DNA of 64,000 nt from contig NZ_JOAJ01000009.1 in assembly GCF_000720425.1 (NCBI RefSeq), positions 248,001 to 312,000 on the forward strand, given 5' to 3'. This stretch comes from Nocardia rhamnosiphila NBRC 108938 (lineage in GTDB: Bacteria; Actinomycetota; Actinomycetes; Mycobacteriales; Mycobacteriaceae). A program made the position numbers and the translations under genes. Within the stretch, counting starts at the first letter, position 1; every line of letters begins with the position of its first letter. The notes under the pieces are model-generated. The model saw only the letters and a program-made list of their open reading frames with translations. It did not search any database and was not told where the DNA came from. This document shows, in pieces, positions 19,201 through 29,175 of this stretch.

Positions 19201-21523
19201 TGCCCACGTCGTAGTCCTGGCCGTCGTCGAGGATCATCTCGCGCACCGAGTACCCGGCCTCGTCCTGCACGAGTTCGTCGACCTCGTCGACGGTGCGCCG
19301 GAAGATCGCGTTCTCCTGGTAGAGCTGTTTGCCCATCTTCCGGTGCTGGGCGCCGAACCCGGCCATCACCCACATGGGTCCCTGGGCGGCCGGGGCATCG
19401 GCGGTGAAAACGCCCGGGCCCGGTTTACCGGCGGCGATCGCCCGCAGTCCGGCCACGGCCTCGGCGTGGTCCTTGGCAAGCACCACACCACGGGAGCGCC
19501 AGTGGCTGCGCCGGGCCAGCGACCGGGCCACATCCACGAGCGGAGTCCGCTGTCCCGCTTCGGTTTCCAGCCAGTCGGCCAGGTCCGCGGCGGCCTGGCG
19601 GCGACGCGAGGGCAGATAGGCGGATACGGCCAGGATCACCGGCAGCGGCTCGGCGCGGTCGCCCGACCACTCGGGCTCGGGAGCGGCCTCGGCGGCGACC
19701 GCCTCGGCCTCGGCGACCACATCGGTGCTCGCCACGTCCAGGGTGTCGCTGTCCGCGCCCGGTACGAACGGCTCGGAAACCTCCACCGGCGCGGCGGGCA
19801 CGTACTCCTGCACCACCACGTGCGCGTTGGTTCCGCCGAAGCCGAAGCCGGAGATACCGACCGTGGCGGTACCGCTGTAGCGCGGGAACGGGGTCGGCTC
19901 GTCGACGACCTTCAGCCGGGCCTGTTCGAACGGGATGTAGGGGTTCGGGCCCGCGTAGTTGATGGTGGCGGGCAGCACATCGTGCTGGAACGCCAGGAGC
20001 ACCTTCGCCAGGCTCGCCGCGCCCGCGCCGGATTCCAGATGCCCGAAATTGGTTTTCGCCGAACCCAGCAGCACGGGCGCGTCGGCGGCGCGACCGGCAC
20101 CGACCACCTGGCCCAGCGCCTGGGCCTCGAGTGGATCACCGACCAGGGTGCCGGTGCCGTGGGCCTCGATGTAGTCGACGGTGGAGGGCACGATACCGGC
20201 GTCACGGTAGGCGCGGCGCAGTACATCGGCCTGGGCGTCGGGATTCGGCGCGAGAAGCCCGTTGGACCGGCCGTCGCTGTTCACCGCGGAACCCTTGACC
20301 ACCGCGAGGATGTTGTCGTTGTCGCGTTCGGCGTCGGCGAGCCGTTTGAGCACTACCAGCCCGGCGCCCTCGGAGCGGACCATCCCATCCGCGTCGGAGG
20401 AGAACGCCTTGATCCGACCGTCCTTCGCCACCGCGCCGATCTTGTCGAAACCGAGCGTGGTCATCGGCATGAGCAGCATGTTCACCCCGCCGGCCAGCGC
20501 GACGTCGGCGTCACCGGCGCGCAGCGCCTGCACGGCCTGGTGCACCGCGACCAGGGTCGAGGAGCAGGCGGTATCCACCGCGACCGAAGGACCGCGGAAA
20601 TCGTAGAAGTAGGAGACGCGGTTGGCGATGATGCTGCTGGCACTGCCGGTGATCTTGTAGCCCTCCGCCGAAGCGGGGACGTTCGGATCGGTCTCACCCA
20701 GACTCATCGCGGCGACCAACTGGAAGTCGGTGGTGGATGTCCCGATATACACACCGACCGACTCACCGCGCAGGTCACTGGCCGGGATCCGGGCGTGCTC
20801 GAGCGCCTCCCAGGTGAGTTCCATGATGAGCCGCTGCTGCGGGTCGATCCGCTCGACCTCCACCGGCGACATGGCGAAGAACTCGGCGTCGAATCCGGTG
20901 ACGACGTCCTGGTCCAGATAGCCGCCGCGAGTATTGCCCTCGGCCACGGCCTGCGCCAACTGCGGTTCGCTCAGGAACTCCGCCCACCGCCCCTCGGGCA
21001 GGTCGCGGATGGCGTCACCGCCGTTGATCAGGAATTCCCAGGTCGATTCCGGGGTGTCGCCCGCGCCGGGCAGCCGGGTCGAGAGGCCCACGATGGCGAT
21101 ATCGTGCGCGTCTCCCGGTGCGTACCCGGCGGTGTAGAACTGGTCGTCGGTGGCCTCGGCGGTGATCTCCGGCGGACCGTTGACGATGACATCGGCCAGC
21201 GAGGCGATGGTCGGGTGCTGGTACACCACGGTCGCGTTCAGCACCACACCGGTGAGTTCCTCGATCTCACCACCCAGCGCGAGCGCGTCCCTGGAAGCCA
21301 GCCCGAACTCTTCCATCGGACGGTCCACGGTGATCTTGTCGACCGACTGCCCGGTGGCCTCGGCGACCCAGCGCCGCAACCATTCCCGCAGCTCGGCGAC
21401 CGTGAGTTCGGTGCCCGGCGTGGTAACGCCCGCCGAGGACGCGTCGCCGGATCCGGCGGCGCGGCCCTCCTCGGTGGAAAGGTTCTCGGTCGTCTCCGGC
21501 GACATGCCCTCGTTCTCAGCCAT
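16289..21523 (-). CDS. pks13: Polyketide synthase Pks13, mycolate condensing enzyme
   Basis: Performs the final Claisen condensation of two fatty acyl chains to an alpha-alkyl beta-ketoacid and transfers it to trehalose. 1744 residues, domains in order ACP-KS-AT-ACP-TE. The phosphopantetheine Ser of the first ACP is at about 77 ([10 protein letters not shown]). The KS Cys is at about 320 ([13 protein letters not shown]), with EAHGTGT and [10 protein letters not shown] supplying His. The AT Ser is at about 805 ([12 protein letters not shown]), the second ACP Ser at about 1248 ([10 protein letters not shown]) and the TE Ser at about 1544 ([11 protein letters not shown]), with a late His in [10 protein letters not shown]. 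All key residues are present. It lies about 107 bp downstream of fadD32. Confidence 0.96.
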   Translation of the reverse strand: MAENEGMSPETTENLSTEEGRAAGSGDASSAGVTTPGTELTVAELREWLRRWVAEATGQSVDKITVDRPMEEFGLASRDALALGGEIEELTGVVLNATVVYQHPTIASLADVIVNGPPEITAEATDDQFYTAGYAPGDAHDIAIVGLSTRLPGAGDTPESTWEFLINGGDAIRDLPEGRWAEFLSEPQLAQAVAEGNTRGGYLDQDVVTGFDAEFFAMSPVEVERIDPQQRLIMELTWEALEHARIPASDLRGESVGVYIGTSTTDFQLVAAMSLGETDPNVPASAEGYKITGSASSIIANRVSYFYDFRGPSVAVDTACSSTLVAVHQAVQALRAGDADVALAGGVNMLLMPMTTLGFDKIGAVAKDGRIKAFSSDADGMVRSEGAGLVVLKRLADAERDNDNILAVVKGSAVNSDGRSNGLLAPNPDAQADVLRRAYRDAGIVPSTVDYIEAHGTGTLVGDPLEAQALGQVVGAGRAADAPVLLGSAKTNFGHLESGAGAASLAKVLLAFQHDVLPATINYAGPNPYIPFEQARLKVVDEPTPFPRYSGTATVGISGFGFGGTNAHVVVQEYVPAAPVEVSEPFVPGADSDTLDVASTDVVAEAEAVAAEAAPEPEWSGDRAEPLPVILAVSAYLPSRRRQAAADLADWLETEAGQRTPLVDVARSLARRSHWRSRGVVLAKDHAEAVAGLRAIAAGKPGPGVFTADAPAAQGPMWVMAGFGAQHRKMGKQLYQENAIFRRTVDEVDELVQDEAGYSVREMILDDGQDYDVGTSQVGIFTIQLGLAALLRAHGAEPAAVVGHSMGEVAGAYISGGLPLEDAVRVICARSRLMGEGEQMLSDADVRNMALVEMSADEVAALLPEFPDVEVAVYAAPTNTVIGGPVDQVSAIVGRVEEAGKFARVLQTKGAGHTSQMDPLLGELAAELAGIEPTKPKVGLYSTVDKEQYYAPGHDPVHTEDYWVKNMRHSVYFTNAVRLAVDSGITTFLELAPNSVALMQVLGTTFAAGLPDAQLIPTLKRKEDESAGVIAALAQLYVHGHAVDLGSLVPAGPYADIPRTAFVRKPYWPKMSGFSAGGNARVPGASVALPDGRHVWEVRAASVDDLPTLVRSAATQVLADVNPGASIAHAPLPATGTLVTTLTPHPGGASIQVHARDGAQFRLLFDAVVTSGAALPVPAEPAARPAVPALTEPEVVEVVDTAGFGDRWNPDSGQTVEERLALIVAESMGYAVEDLPMEIPLMELGLDSLMAMRIKNRVEYEFDIPQLQVSAVRDASLHEVGKVLRYAIEHRDEVQAMADQQAGGEAGALSVDDDFVNAAKAAMEAGENPVAVLNQGTGAAAEAPAATEPAPAAPVSPAAPKAEPAAGAALFGGGVVGSDQDNVPPRDAAERLTYAAWATITGESAGGIFNTLPILDEDTAEKLAARLTERVGAEVTLDDVLDSETIEQLADVVRTLQDSGADVDGFVRPIRARGENSAAVPVFVFHPAGGNTLVYEPLLKRLPEGTPMYGFERVDGAIEERAREYVPELRKLQGEGPYVLYGWSLGAVLAMAVAQILRAEGADVRLVGLIDLAIPAEPEDNSPQERLERMRRYQAFAKKTFNVAGELDDDQLRELADSSEEEQFKMITDLIKMTGAKIPGGVLEHQKTSWIENRALQRVQPTHYEGDVVLYLADRYHDGAIELEPRYAERRPNGGWDEYLPNLEIVHIPGDHLQIIDEPRIGRIGTDLTAKLDRITSSAAGKGS

Positions 21524-21630
21524 CAGTCCTCAAGCTACCTGTCTTTACGCGGTGCCCGGCAGCAGCCTTGCATCGCTGTGGTGGATGGGCGCTTCGCTCA
21601 CTCGGGGCCGCGACCCGACTCGTTGCCGGC

Positions 21631-23541
21631 CTATTCCTCGGGCGCGTCCGGGAACGCCTGCTGGGTGTAACCGCCCCGCAGGGTGCCCTCGACATAGGCG
21701 GTCTTGCAGGCCCGCCGGGCGATCTTGCCGCTGGATGTACGCGGGATGGAACCCGCCGGTACCAGAAGCAGGTCCCGCACCGTCACGCCGTGACGCTGGG
21801 AGATCGAGGCACGAACCGCGTCGGCGATCGGCAACGGATCCGCCTTACCGGCGCCCGGACCGCGCTCGGCCACGATCACCAGCTGCTCGGAGGCGTCGTC
21901 GGCGTCGAAATTCAGACCCGAATGGCTGCCCTGGGCGAACACCTCGGCCGGCAGCTGGTTGGCCGGTACCGAGAACGCCGCGACGAACCCGGGCCGCAGC
22001 GCATTGCTGGCCTCCTGCGCGGAGAACTCCAGGTCCTGCGGGTAGTGATTACGTCCGTCCACGATCACCAGGTCCTTGACCCGGCCGGTGATGTAGAGCT
22101 CACCGTCGAAGTACACGCCGTAATCGCCGGTCCGCATCCAGTACGCGTCGGGCGTGGTGCCCGCGGCGTGGCTGCCCTCGGCCAGCGGGGTGACGATCTT
22201 GTTCTGGAAGGTCGCCGCGGTCTCGGCGGCCCGGCCCCAGTACCCGATGCCCATATTGTTGCCGTGCAGCCAGATCTCACCCACGTGACCGTCGGGCTGC
22301 TCCCGGGCGTCACCGTCGACCGACTCCGGATCGACGATCACCGCCCACTGGGATTTCGCCACATAGCCGCAGCTCACCTGGGCGATCGCATTCTCGGTGC
22401 CCTGCTCGACGCGCACCATGCGCCCGGCATTGAGCTCGGTGCGGTCCACATAGGTGACCTTGGCCTCGTCCTCGGCCTTGGTCGCCGAGACGAACAGGGT
22501 GGCCTCGGCCATGCCGTAGCACGGTTTGATGGCCGTCTTCGGCAGCCCGTAGGGCGCGAACGCGTCGTTGAACTTCTTCATCGACGAGGTGGTCACCGGT
22601 TCGCTGCCGTTGATCAGGCCGATCACATTGGACAGGTCCAACGACTCGCCGTTCTTCGGCAGACCGCGTACGGCCGCGTGTTCGAAGGCGAAGTTCGGGG
22701 CGGCGGCGAAGGTGCCCGCACCGTCGGAGGCGGCGGCCAGCTCCTTGATCCACCGGTACGGCCGCCGCACGAACGACGCCGGCGACATGATGGTGATGAA
22801 CTTGCCGCCCACGGCCGGCAGGATCACCGTCAGCAGACCCATATCGTGGAACAGCGGCAGCCAGGTGACGCCGCGGGAGTTCCAGTCGAGGTTGATGGCG
22901 TCGACCATCTGCAGCAGGTTGGTGCCCACGGCCCGGTGGGTGATCTCCACACCGGCCGGGGTCCGGGTGGAACCCGAGGTGTACTGCAGGTAGGCGATAT
23001 CGTCCACCGCGATATCCGGGCGCGCCCAGCTGTCACCGACACTGTCGGGAATCGCGTCCACGGCGATGATGCGCGGCCGCTGCGCGGCGGGCAGCCCCCG
23101 GAAGAACTGACGCACGCCGGCCGCCGCCGAACCGGCGGTCAGAATGGCCGACGGTTTGCAGTCACCCAGTACCGCGTGTAGCCGGTCGGTATGACCCGGT
23201 TCGTCCGGATCGAACAGCGGCACCGCGATCGTGCCCGCATAGATGGCGGCAAAGAATGAGATCACATAGTCGAGTCCCTGCGGCGCGAGGACCGCCACTC
23301 GGTCACCGGGAGTGGTGACCTGCTGCAGGCGACCGGCCACCGCGCGCAGCCGGACCCCGAACTGTTGCCACGTCAGCTCGTGTACCTCGCCATCGCGCTC
23401 GCGCGAGTAGTCGATGTAGCGGTACGCCAAGGTGTTCGCGTCGTTACGGGTGTGCTTCTCGACGTGGTCGACCAGGGTGCGATCATCGGGAATGGTGATG
23501 TTCCCGTTCTCGTCCAGGTAGTCGTCGAAAGTCTCGTCCAT
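21631..23541 (-). CDS. fadD32: Long-chain fatty-acid AMP ligase FadD32
   Basis: Activates the meromycolic chain as acyl-adenylate and loads it on the N-terminal ACP of Pks13. 636 residues. ATG 23541 has GGAGGAGAAGG directly upstream, excluding the frame extension to 23562. The ATP motif [13 protein letters not shown] is at about residues 187-199. HDMGLL lies in the core, and [20 protein letters not shown] and RNHYPQDLE mark the hinge. The adenylation Lys of the mobile domain is near residue 606 (TSSGKIARR). The family-specific insertion expected of FAALs rather than CoA ligases fits the sequence between the hinge motifs. It heads the fadD32-pks13-accD4 operon. Confidence 0.96.
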   Translation of the reverse strand: MDETFDDYLDENGNITIPDDRTLVDHVEKHTRNDANTLAYRYIDYSRERDGEVHELTWQQFGVRLRAVAGRLQQVTTPGDRVAVLAPQGLDYVISFFAAIYAGTIAVPLFDPDEPGHTDRLHAVLGDCKPSAILTAGSAAAGVRQFFRGLPAAQRPRIIAVDAIPDSVGDSWARPDIAVDDIAYLQYTSGSTRTPAGVEITHRAVGTNLLQMVDAINLDWNSRGVTWLPLFHDMGLLTVILPAVGGKFITIMSPASFVRRPYRWIKELAAASDGAGTFAAAPNFAFEHAAVRGLPKNGESLDLSNVIGLINGSEPVTTSSMKKFNDAFAPYGLPKTAIKPCYGMAEATLFVSATKAEDEAKVTYVDRTELNAGRMVRVEQGTENAIAQVSCGYVAKSQWAVIVDPESVDGDAREQPDGHVGEIWLHGNNMGIGYWGRAAETAATFQNKIVTPLAEGSHAAGTTPDAYWMRTGDYGVYFDGELYITGRVKDLVIVDGRNHYPQDLEFSAQEASNALRPGFVAAFSVPANQLPAEVFAQGSHSGLNFDADDASEQLVIVAERGPGAGKADPLPIADAVRASISQRHGVTVRDLLLVPAGSIPRTSSGKIARRACKTAYVEGTLRGGYTQQAFPDAPEE

Positions 23542-23728
23542 TCCTTCTCCTCCGAGGCGCACGCGGCAACGGCACGATTGCCGTTATTTACTGTGTGGCC
23601 CCGACTCGCTTTCGCCACGGGCGCTCTCCATTCGAGAACCGACCCTGCGGGTTCTGGGTGCGGTCTGCGCGGTGACCGCTATCGGCTAGATGTTCTCAAA
23701 CCAGAGACATGTTACAGAGACGAGCTTC

Positions 23729-24748
23729 TCACTCCTCCCGGAGCAAGGGAATCACCGGCGCGAATGCGTCCATCTGGGTGGGGAATATCCCCACATAGGA
23801 CATACCGGTGAGCTGCCGCACACGGCGCATCTGGTCGGCGATCTCCTCGAACGTGCCGATCGCCACATACGGCGAACTCAAGATCTCCTCGACCGAGAGC
23901 TTGACGTCGACTTCCAGGTCGGGATGCAACCCGCGCTCGATCGCCGACAGCGCCATCTCGGCGGTCTTCTCCCGGTCGTCGGTGATGACGATGGCGGTGA
24001 TCGCCCAGTTCAGCTCGATCTGCTCGAACCGGTCCCCGGCGGCCTCCTTGATCAGGTTCACCTTCTCGATGGTCTTGTCGAGGGTGATACCCGAGAGCAG
24101 ACCTTTACCGTTCGACGTGGTGACCGGAACGATCGAGATGATGTCGGCGTGCTTCGCGGCGAGTTTCAGCATCCGGGGACCGCCGCCTCCGGTACACAGC
24201 GGCGGCCGCGGGCCCTGCCGCGGCCGTGGGGTCCCCTTGACACCGTGCACCTGGTAGTACTTGCCCTCGAAGGTGCACTCCTGACCGCGCAGCAGCGTAT
24301 CGAGAATGGTCAGCGTTTCGTCGAGCTTGGCCAGTCGCACCCCGGGCCGGTCGTAGTCCAGCCCGGCGGCCTCGAACTCGTCGGCCTTCCAGCCGGCCCC
24401 GATGCCCACCTCGAGCCGGCCCTTCGACAGCACATCGATGGTGGCCAGATCCTTGGCCAGCACCACGGGGTGCCGAAAACCGTTGGCCAGCACCGAGGTA
24501 CCGAGGCGGATCCGGTCGGTGGCCTGGGTGAGCGCACCCAGGGCCGCGATCGGGCCGATCTGGTCACCGAGATGATCGGGTACCACGAAGGTGTCGTAGC
24601 CGTACTCCTCGGCCTGCTGCGCCGTCTGGATGAACTTGCGGGCGCCGCCCTCCTGCTTGTTTCCCTCACCCGCGGCCGCGAAGCGGAACTTACGCAGCGT
24701 GGTGCCCAGCGCGCTCAACTCATCCACCGGTGCGGCGGCTTCTGTCAT
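23729..24748 (-). CDS. LLM-class oxidoreductase, probably F420-dependent
   Basis: A 339-residue TIM-barrel protein of the luciferase-like monooxygenase class. The sequence includes AEEYGYDTFVVPDHLGDQIG, TDRIRLGTSVLANGFRHP, LATIDVLSKGRLEVGIGAGW and PRPRQGPRPPLCTGGGGPRM. These match the actinobacterial TIGR03621-type subgroup, whose members are usually assigned coenzyme F420 rather than FMN; that cofactor is inferred. ATG 24748 has AGGAG 10 nt upstream. It lies between fadD32 and culp6, a position without an equivalent gene in M. tuberculosis. Its substrate is unknown. Confidence 0.85.
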   Translation of the reverse strand: MTEAAAPVDELSALGTTLRKFRFAAAGEGNKQEGGARKFIQTAQQAEEYGYDTFVVPDHLGDQIGPIAALGALTQATDRIRLGTSVLANGFRHPVVLAKDLATIDVLSKGRLEVGIGAGWKADEFEAAGLDYDRPGVRLAKLDETLTILDTLLRGQECTFEGKYYQVHGVKGTPRPRQGPRPPLCTGGGGPRMLKLAAKHADIISIVPVTTSNGKGLLSGITLDKTIEKVNLIKEAAGDRFEQIELNWAITAIVITDDREKTAEMALSAIERGLHPDLEVDVKLSVEEILSSPYVAIGTFEEIADQMRRVRQLTGMSYVGIFPTQMDAFAPVIPLLREE

Positions 24749-24917
24749 GAACTCATGCTCCTGGATATCGGAAGTCTGCGCATCCCGTGCCGGCGCAGGG
24801 CCCGGGATGCGCGATCACCAGCGCACTTTACAGCCTGCCAGGCAGCGGGGACCACGCTGACTGCGGTGAATTGTCACAAGACGGCCGCCACGGCGTCGTC
24901 TGCCCCGTATCCGCGGA

Positions 24918-25910
24918 TCACGAGTGCGGCGGAGACGGCGCGCTGCCGACCAGACCGACCGCCCAGTCGGCCGCCCACTGGGTGGCCGTCGTGCCGTCCG
25001 GGTCCACCACGAAGTTGTGGTAGAGGCTGTGTACCGGGTTGCCCACGGCCTGAGCGAGGGTCCCGATACTGCCGAGAATATTGGCCGGACTCAGCGCGTT
25101 GCGGGGCGCGTCGCAGATCAGGTCACCGGGCGCGCAGATCGTGTACACCCGATCGGCCAATTCGCCGAAACCCTCCTTGCGGACGCCGGTCATGGTGATT
25201 CCGGGAACGGTCAACCCGGCCAGCGCCACTTCGGCGCCGACCCCGGGCGGCGGAGTGCCGACCTGGATCGGCTGACCGTCACCGGTCTCACCGGACCGCC
25301 GCCCGTCGGCGATCAGGGTGACCCCGAGCACCCGGTCCGCGGGTACCGGACCGTTGCCCTTGCCGATCTGTTCGGCGATATCACCGACGATCACCGCGCC
25401 CTGCGAGAATCCGGCCAGCACATAGGTGGTGAGCGGGCACTCCTGGTGGCGCTGGGTCAGGAAATCGAAGGTCCGCCGACTGCCCTCGGTGCGGCTGGCG
25501 TTGTAGGAGGCCTGACCGTCCGGCGGAATCGCGATCGGATTGGAGAACTGCGCGATGTAGGGGACGGTGTACACGTCGACCCGGCCCTCCGGGAACTGTT
25601 CCCGGACCGGATTGCTCACATTGAGCATGAGCGAGGCCGGATTGGCCGTCGGGTTGTACGGGTTGTCGGTGCTGTTGGACTCCCAGGTACCCGGCACCGA
25701 GATCATCTGCACATCCGGGCAGCTCGCGGGCTGACTGGTCGGCTCCCCGGGCCCCGGCTCGGGACCCGGGCCCGGCCCGGGCTCCCGTAGGCAGCCGGCC
25801 AGCAGATACCAGAGCAGGATCACGATGACGAGCCCGACGACTCCCACCGCGAGCAATGTCAGACAACCCTTCGGCCGGGACCGACGGGACCCGGTACGTC
25901 CTCTACTCAT
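24918..25910 (-). CDS. Cutinase-like esterase/phospholipase Culp6 (Rv3802c-like)
   Basis: Envelope-anchored alpha/beta hydrolase; the M. tuberculosis homologue Rv3802c has phospholipase A and thioesterase activity and affects mycolate metabolism. 330 residues: a basic N-terminus, one transmembrane helix (about 18-43, LTLLAVGVVGLVIVILLWYL), a Pro/Gly linker (PGPGPGPEPGPGEPT), then the cutinase domain. The nucleophile is Ser in YVLAGFSQGAVIV, the acid probably Asp in CAPGDLICDAP, and the base His in VHSLYHNFVVD. It is 6 bp downstream of the DUF732 lipoprotein, likely one transcript. Confidence 0.9.
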   Translation of the reverse strand: MSRGRTGSRRSRPKGCLTLLAVGVVGLVIVILLWYLLAGCLREPGPGPGPEPGPGEPTSQPASCPDVQMISVPGTWESNSTDNPYNPTANPASLMLNVSNPVREQFPEGRVDVYTVPYIAQFSNPIAIPPDGQASYNASRTEGSRRTFDFLTQRHQECPLTTYVLAGFSQGAVIVGDIAEQIGKGNGPVPADRVLGVTLIADGRRSGETGDGQPIQVGTPPPGVGAEVALAGLTVPGITMTGVRKEGFGELADRVYTICAPGDLICDAPRNALSPANILGSIGTLAQAVGNPVHSLYHNFVVDPDGTTATQWAADWAVGLVGSAPSPPHS

Positions 25911-25916
25911 CGGCTA

Positions 25917-26462
25917 TCACTGGCAGTAGTGCGCTTTGGCGGTGCTGATGTAGATCTGACCCGCCTGCTCCACCGGCATCTTCGCGGGATCGAACGACGG
26001 ATCCGAACCGGCCATCGCGTTCACGAACGTCGCCATATCGGCATCGGAGGTCCCGGCGGCCACACCCTGGCAGACGTAGTTGCCGATACTCAGCGCGATA
26101 TCCGGGGAGGACGGGGTGACACCCTGCTTGGCCAGCTCGTCGACGAAGGTCTGCTCCTTCGCGCCGAGATGCCCGGTGTCGGTTTCCTGCGGCGGCACCG
26201 GGGCGGGACGCTCCGGCTCCTCGGCCGGCGCCTCGGGTGCGGCCGGCTGCTCGGGCGCGGGCGTTTCGCCCTCCGGTGCCGGGGCCGGGGCCGGGCTCTC
26301 GCTCGAGGGCGCGGGGGCCGCACTCGCGGACGTCGTGCCTGCCGAAGTCGACAGCGTCGGGGTGCCGGTCGCGGTCGAATCGTCGTTGCCGCAGCCGGCG
26401 AGCAATCCGGCGGCCGCCACCGCCGCCACCACTCCGAGCAGTGTGCCTCGGGTCCGATACAT
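25917..26462 (-). CDS. DUF732 lipoprotein
   Basis: A 181-residue exported protein. The signal sequence MYRTRGTLLGVVAAVAAAG leads to the lipobox LLAGC. A low-complexity Pro/Ala/Glu stretch of about 85 residues follows. The C-terminal ~80 residues are a DUF732 domain: EQTFVDELAKQGV, IGNYVCQGVAAG and a final Cys (KAHYCQ) that can pair with the earlier one. DUF732 proteins are actinobacterial surface proteins of unknown function. ATG 26462 was chosen because AGGATGGA lies just upstream; ATG 26471 is possible. It probably shares a transcript with culp6. Confidence 0.8.
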   Translation of the reverse strand: MYRTRGTLLGVVAAVAAAGLLAGCGNDDSTATGTPTLSTSAGTTSASAAPAPSSESPAPAPAPEGETPAPEQPAAPEAPAEEPERPAPVPPQETDTGHLGAKEQTFVDELAKQGVTPSSPDIALSIGNYVCQGVAAGTSDADMATFVNAMAGSDPSFDPAKMPVEQAGQIYISTAKAHYCQ

Positions 26463-26774
26463 ACATTCCATCCTGTGTTCCGGCGCACGGATGCGCACGG
26501 GTTCACGGCCGCTCGAGTCGGGGCCGCCGAACCACTGGGTTGACGGTCGGGTGTGCGTCCCGGCCCGGCGGGTTGGCCCGGGCCGCGACCCCCGAGGGTA
26601 GTACTAGACCCGGAATCACCGCTGGACTGCCCGGGCGAGCAGGTTCGGATCGACCCGTATCGGGCGGGCCGAACCCGCGGTGAGCGGGTGGATCGGTGAT
26701 GGTGTGGAGGCAAAGGACGGGGCGGGAGTCGGAAAGCCCACCCGGGTGGGAGCGGCTCGGTTGCGAAGGCGGGG

Positions 26775-26809
26775 GTGAGCTCACCAGCGAAAGCCGGGGG
26801 TGAGCTCAC
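26775..26809. repeat. Tandem palindromes GTGAGCTCAC, 25 bp apart
   Basis: The 10-bp palindrome GTGAGCTCAC occurs at 26775-26784 and 26800-26809, each preceded by GGGG. The shared block is 14 bp. The 25-bp period is about 2.4 helical turns. It could be a pair of operator half-sites or a degraded repeat; there is no direct evidence for either. Confidence 0.5.
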
Positions 26810-26897
26810 TCACGAAGACCACGGCCTGGAGCCACGCACGACGGCTGAGACGTAGACCTGTCCGCGAAGGTGCTGTGTTTATTGGCGCCGCCTCCGG

Positions 26898-26994
26898 CGG
26901 CGCGGGGTTGAGGCCCCCTTGGTCTCGCCGTTTCGGCCTCGAGACTCGAGCCTTCGGCTCCTGCGCTTTCGAGGCCGAAACGGCGAGACGGGCC
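26898..26994 (+). repeat. Dispersed palindromic element, copy A
   Basis: About 97 bp. The first 51 bp (26898-26948) are identical to the reverse complement of 60751-60801, and the last 26 bp are also identical. Two 21-bp arms (26922-26942 and 26969-26989) are perfect inverted repeats. Between them is a small hairpin GAGCC-TTC-GGCTC. It resembles a REP/MITE-type element; there is no transposase and no target duplication I can recognise. Confidence 0.85.
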
Positions 26995-27142
26995 GCAGCC
27001 GCCCTCGCGGCCACCGGGCCGCGCTGTTCTGCTGGCTCGGTGCCCGGGCGTGACGGTGCTGGTCACGAGCCGGGCTCGGCTGGTGGTGCCGTTCGAGCAG
27101 GTTTGCTGCATCGGGTGATCGGCATCACTCGGTGGGTGCTGT

Positions 27143-28993
27143 TCAACCGTGCACTTCGGTGCGGTTGTCGCGGACAGTGATAAAGCCTCGTTGGAAGTTC
27201 TGCTGGACTCCGCCCGGGATCGCGAACTCGTCGCTGATCGGGAAACCGATCCGGCCGGCCTCGTAACCCGCGTCACGCCAAGCGTCCATGATGGGTCCGT
27301 CGCGAACCGCCCACGCGCCGGACAGGGGACTCCAGTAGATGCTGCCGCCCTCGAAGCGGGTGAACTGGCCGAGGTCTTTCAGCGGGGCCTGGGCGGCGGC
27401 CGGGAAACCGAGCCGGCTGTTCTCGAAGCCGAGTTCGGCGTACTTGGCCAGGATCATCCCTTCGACGCGATGTGCGCCGGTGGCGGGGCTGAAATAGAAG
27501 GGCCCACCTTCGAAGGACTGGACCGCACCGTCGCGGTTCGGCGTCTTCACTTCGGGGCCGACCGGGTAGCGCGCGGGGCCGCCCTCGAAGCCCTGCCTGC
27601 CCCATTCCTCGAGGATCGCGCCGCGCACCACCTGCGCGCCCGTTTCCGGGGTCCAGTAGAGCGAGCCGTGCTGGAACGGCTGGAAGCGGCCGCGGCCGTC
27701 CGGTAGCGGCTGTTCGACGCCGGTCGGTAGCCCGAGACCGCCACGGGGCCCGTCCGCCGCCTGGTAGCCCCCGCCGATCCGGCCGGCCACCGGCTGCGCC
27801 CCGGTATCCGGGGAGTAGAAGACGCGGCCGTGCCGGAAATCCTGAGCCAGCCCGCCGGGTACCTGGTATTCGCCGGTGAGGCAGTCGCCGAGCCGGTCGT
27901 TGCCGCCGGCGACCGCGCCGATGGCGCCCGTGACCGCGCATTCGGGCTTGCCGGCGGGCACCCCGAGCGCGCCGGCGGCCTGCGACCACGACTGCCGCAT
28001 TTCGAAATCCCAATACGGCCAGGTGTGGGTACCCGCGGCCCGGTAGTTCACGGTCGCGGGGATTCCCAGCTCGCCGAGTTTGTCCACGAAGTTCTGCGAG
28101 GTCAGCAGGGCCAGTGTCTCCAGGCCCATCCCGAACATATTGGTGCTGACCCCCGGAATTTCGCCGCCCTCGTCGTGTTTGCCGGAGACACCGGTCCCGC
28201 TGGAGATGTAGAGCGATTTACCTTTCAGCCGATCGGCGAGCAGCAGCGGGTCGTGTTCTTCCCACTGCGGGCTTCCGGGCGGTCCCCACATGGCACCGGA
28301 GTCGAAGCCGCCCGCATCGGCCATTGCCAGCCGAATAGCCTGGGGCATACCGAGGCTGGTGGTCGTGAGAAAACCCGAATAGGAAGCGGCGTATTTCACG
28401 AACTCCGGATTGCGCGCGGCCAGGAACATTGCGGCGGTTCCGCCCATGGACAGTCCGGCGATTCCCCTGGCCGAGGTGGCGCGCCACTGACTCTCCAGCA
28501 GCGGGGGGAGTTCCTTGGTGAGAAAGGTCTCCCATTTGTAGTTCTTACCGTTGTCCGGTTGCAGCCAGTCGGAGTAGAAACTCGATTGCCCGCCGACCGG
28601 CAGCACCACGGTCGTGTTCTTGTCGGCGTAGAAATCCACCGCCCCGGCGTCCTTTATCCAGCCGTTCTCGTCGTCGGTGGCACGCAGGCCGTCGAGCATG
28701 TACAGCACCGGGAACTTCGCGTCCGGCTGAGTGTTCCAGTCCCGGGCGAGCAACAGCCGCACCTGGATCGGGACGCCCATGGCGGGTGAGTCGACCCAGA
28801 CGGCAACATCGCGGTCGGTGTGCCAGACCACATTCCGGATCGTGGCAGGGGACGCGGCAACGGTCGGCTGGGCGACGGCGGGAACCTGTGCCGCGGCGAA
28901 GGGAAGCACCAGCGCGGCGGCCCAGGCCGTCAGCTGCCGCCGGGCGCGTCCGCGGCACCGGCCGACCGTCGTCCCCCGGTGTGCGCGTGTCAT
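27143..28993 (-). CDS. Ag85-like mycolyltransferase with C-terminal LGFP repeats
   Basis: Secreted esterase-fold enzyme expected to move mycolates between trehalose monomycolate and arabinogalactan or trehalose. 616 residues from ATG 28993 (GTG 29002 also possible). A signal peptide ends near VPAVAQP. The mycolyltransferase domain spans roughly residues 45-350: nucleophile Ser near 182 (AGLSMGGTA), a conserved Glu in GLETLALL and His in GTHTWPYW. Residues ~360-616 hold about four LGFP repeats (such as LGLPTGVEQPLPDG and LGFPAAAQAPLKDL), which are proposed to bind the cell wall. The arrangement is like the corynebacterial PS1/Cop1 protein. It is the last of four such genes in a row. Confidence 0.9.
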   Translation of the reverse strand: MTRAHRGTTVGRCRGRARRQLTAWAAALVLPFAAAQVPAVAQPTVAASPATIRNVVWHTDRDVAVWVDSPAMGVPIQVRLLLARDWNTQPDAKFPVLYMLDGLRATDDENGWIKDAGAVDFYADKNTTVVLPVGGQSSFYSDWLQPDNGKNYKWETFLTKELPPLLESQWRATSARGIAGLSMGGTAAMFLAARNPEFVKYAASYSGFLTTTSLGMPQAIRLAMADAGGFDSGAMWGPPGSPQWEEHDPLLLADRLKGKSLYISSGTGVSGKHDEGGEIPGVSTNMFGMGLETLALLTSQNFVDKLGELGIPATVNYRAAGTHTWPYWDFEMRQSWSQAAGALGVPAGKPECAVTGAIGAVAGGNDRLGDCLTGEYQVPGGLAQDFRHGRVFYSPDTGAQPVAGRIGGGYQAADGPRGGLGLPTGVEQPLPDGRGRFQPFQHGSLYWTPETGAQVVRGAILEEWGRQGFEGGPARYPVGPEVKTPNRDGAVQSFEGGPFYFSPATGAHRVEGMILAKYAELGFENSRLGFPAAAQAPLKDLGQFTRFEGGSIYWSPLSGAWAVRDGPIMDAWRDAGYEAGRIGFPISDEFAIPGGVQQNFQRGFITVRDNRTEVHG

Positions 28994-29088
28994 CCCTGCC
29001 ACCCACTGTTTGTACCGCCGCGGCGTGCGGATACCCGGTAGGACGCGCGGGCAGCAAACCAGTTCCCCACCGCCGTGCGATCCGACGA

Positions 29089-29131
29089 CAACGGCGCCAC
29101 CTGCTTCGATACGAAGCGGGTGGCGCCGTTG
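29089..29131 (-). terminator. Terminator after second mycolyltransferase
   Basis: A 13-bp outer stem (CAACGGCGCCACC / GGTGGCGCCGTTG) encloses an inner 6-bp stem GCTTCG-ata-CGAAGC. It lies about 45 bp past the stop of the gene at 29176-30195. Confidence 0.75.
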
Positions 29132-29175
29132 GGGAGAACTATCGGTTCAGCGGCAACCGAATGGCGTGCCTTCGA

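Larger units (their letters stand above)
26463..27142. other. 680-bp intergenic region with palindromic repeats
   Basis: No convincing gene. The region holds two direct copies of GGGGGTGAGCTCAC (26771-26784 and 26796-26809), each containing the palindrome GTGAGCTCAC. It also holds one copy of the ~97-bp palindromic element (26898-26994). Open frames here run through the repeats and have no ribosome sites or recognisable protein motifs. The promoter of the DUF732-culp6 unit must lie near its left end; I cannot place it with confidence. Confidence 0.6.

Noticed and set aside
18401..21670. A 1089-codon open frame on the plus strand opposite pks13
   Set aside because: It is the exact antisense of conserved Pks13 domains; its translation is rich in Arg, Gly, His and Gln with no motif, an effect of GC-rich third positions.
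26800..27180. Open frames running through palindromic element copy A, with a similar peptide encoded at copy B
   Set aside because: The apparent peptide similarity comes only from the repeated DNA; reading frames differ around it and there is no ribosome site or codon bias.
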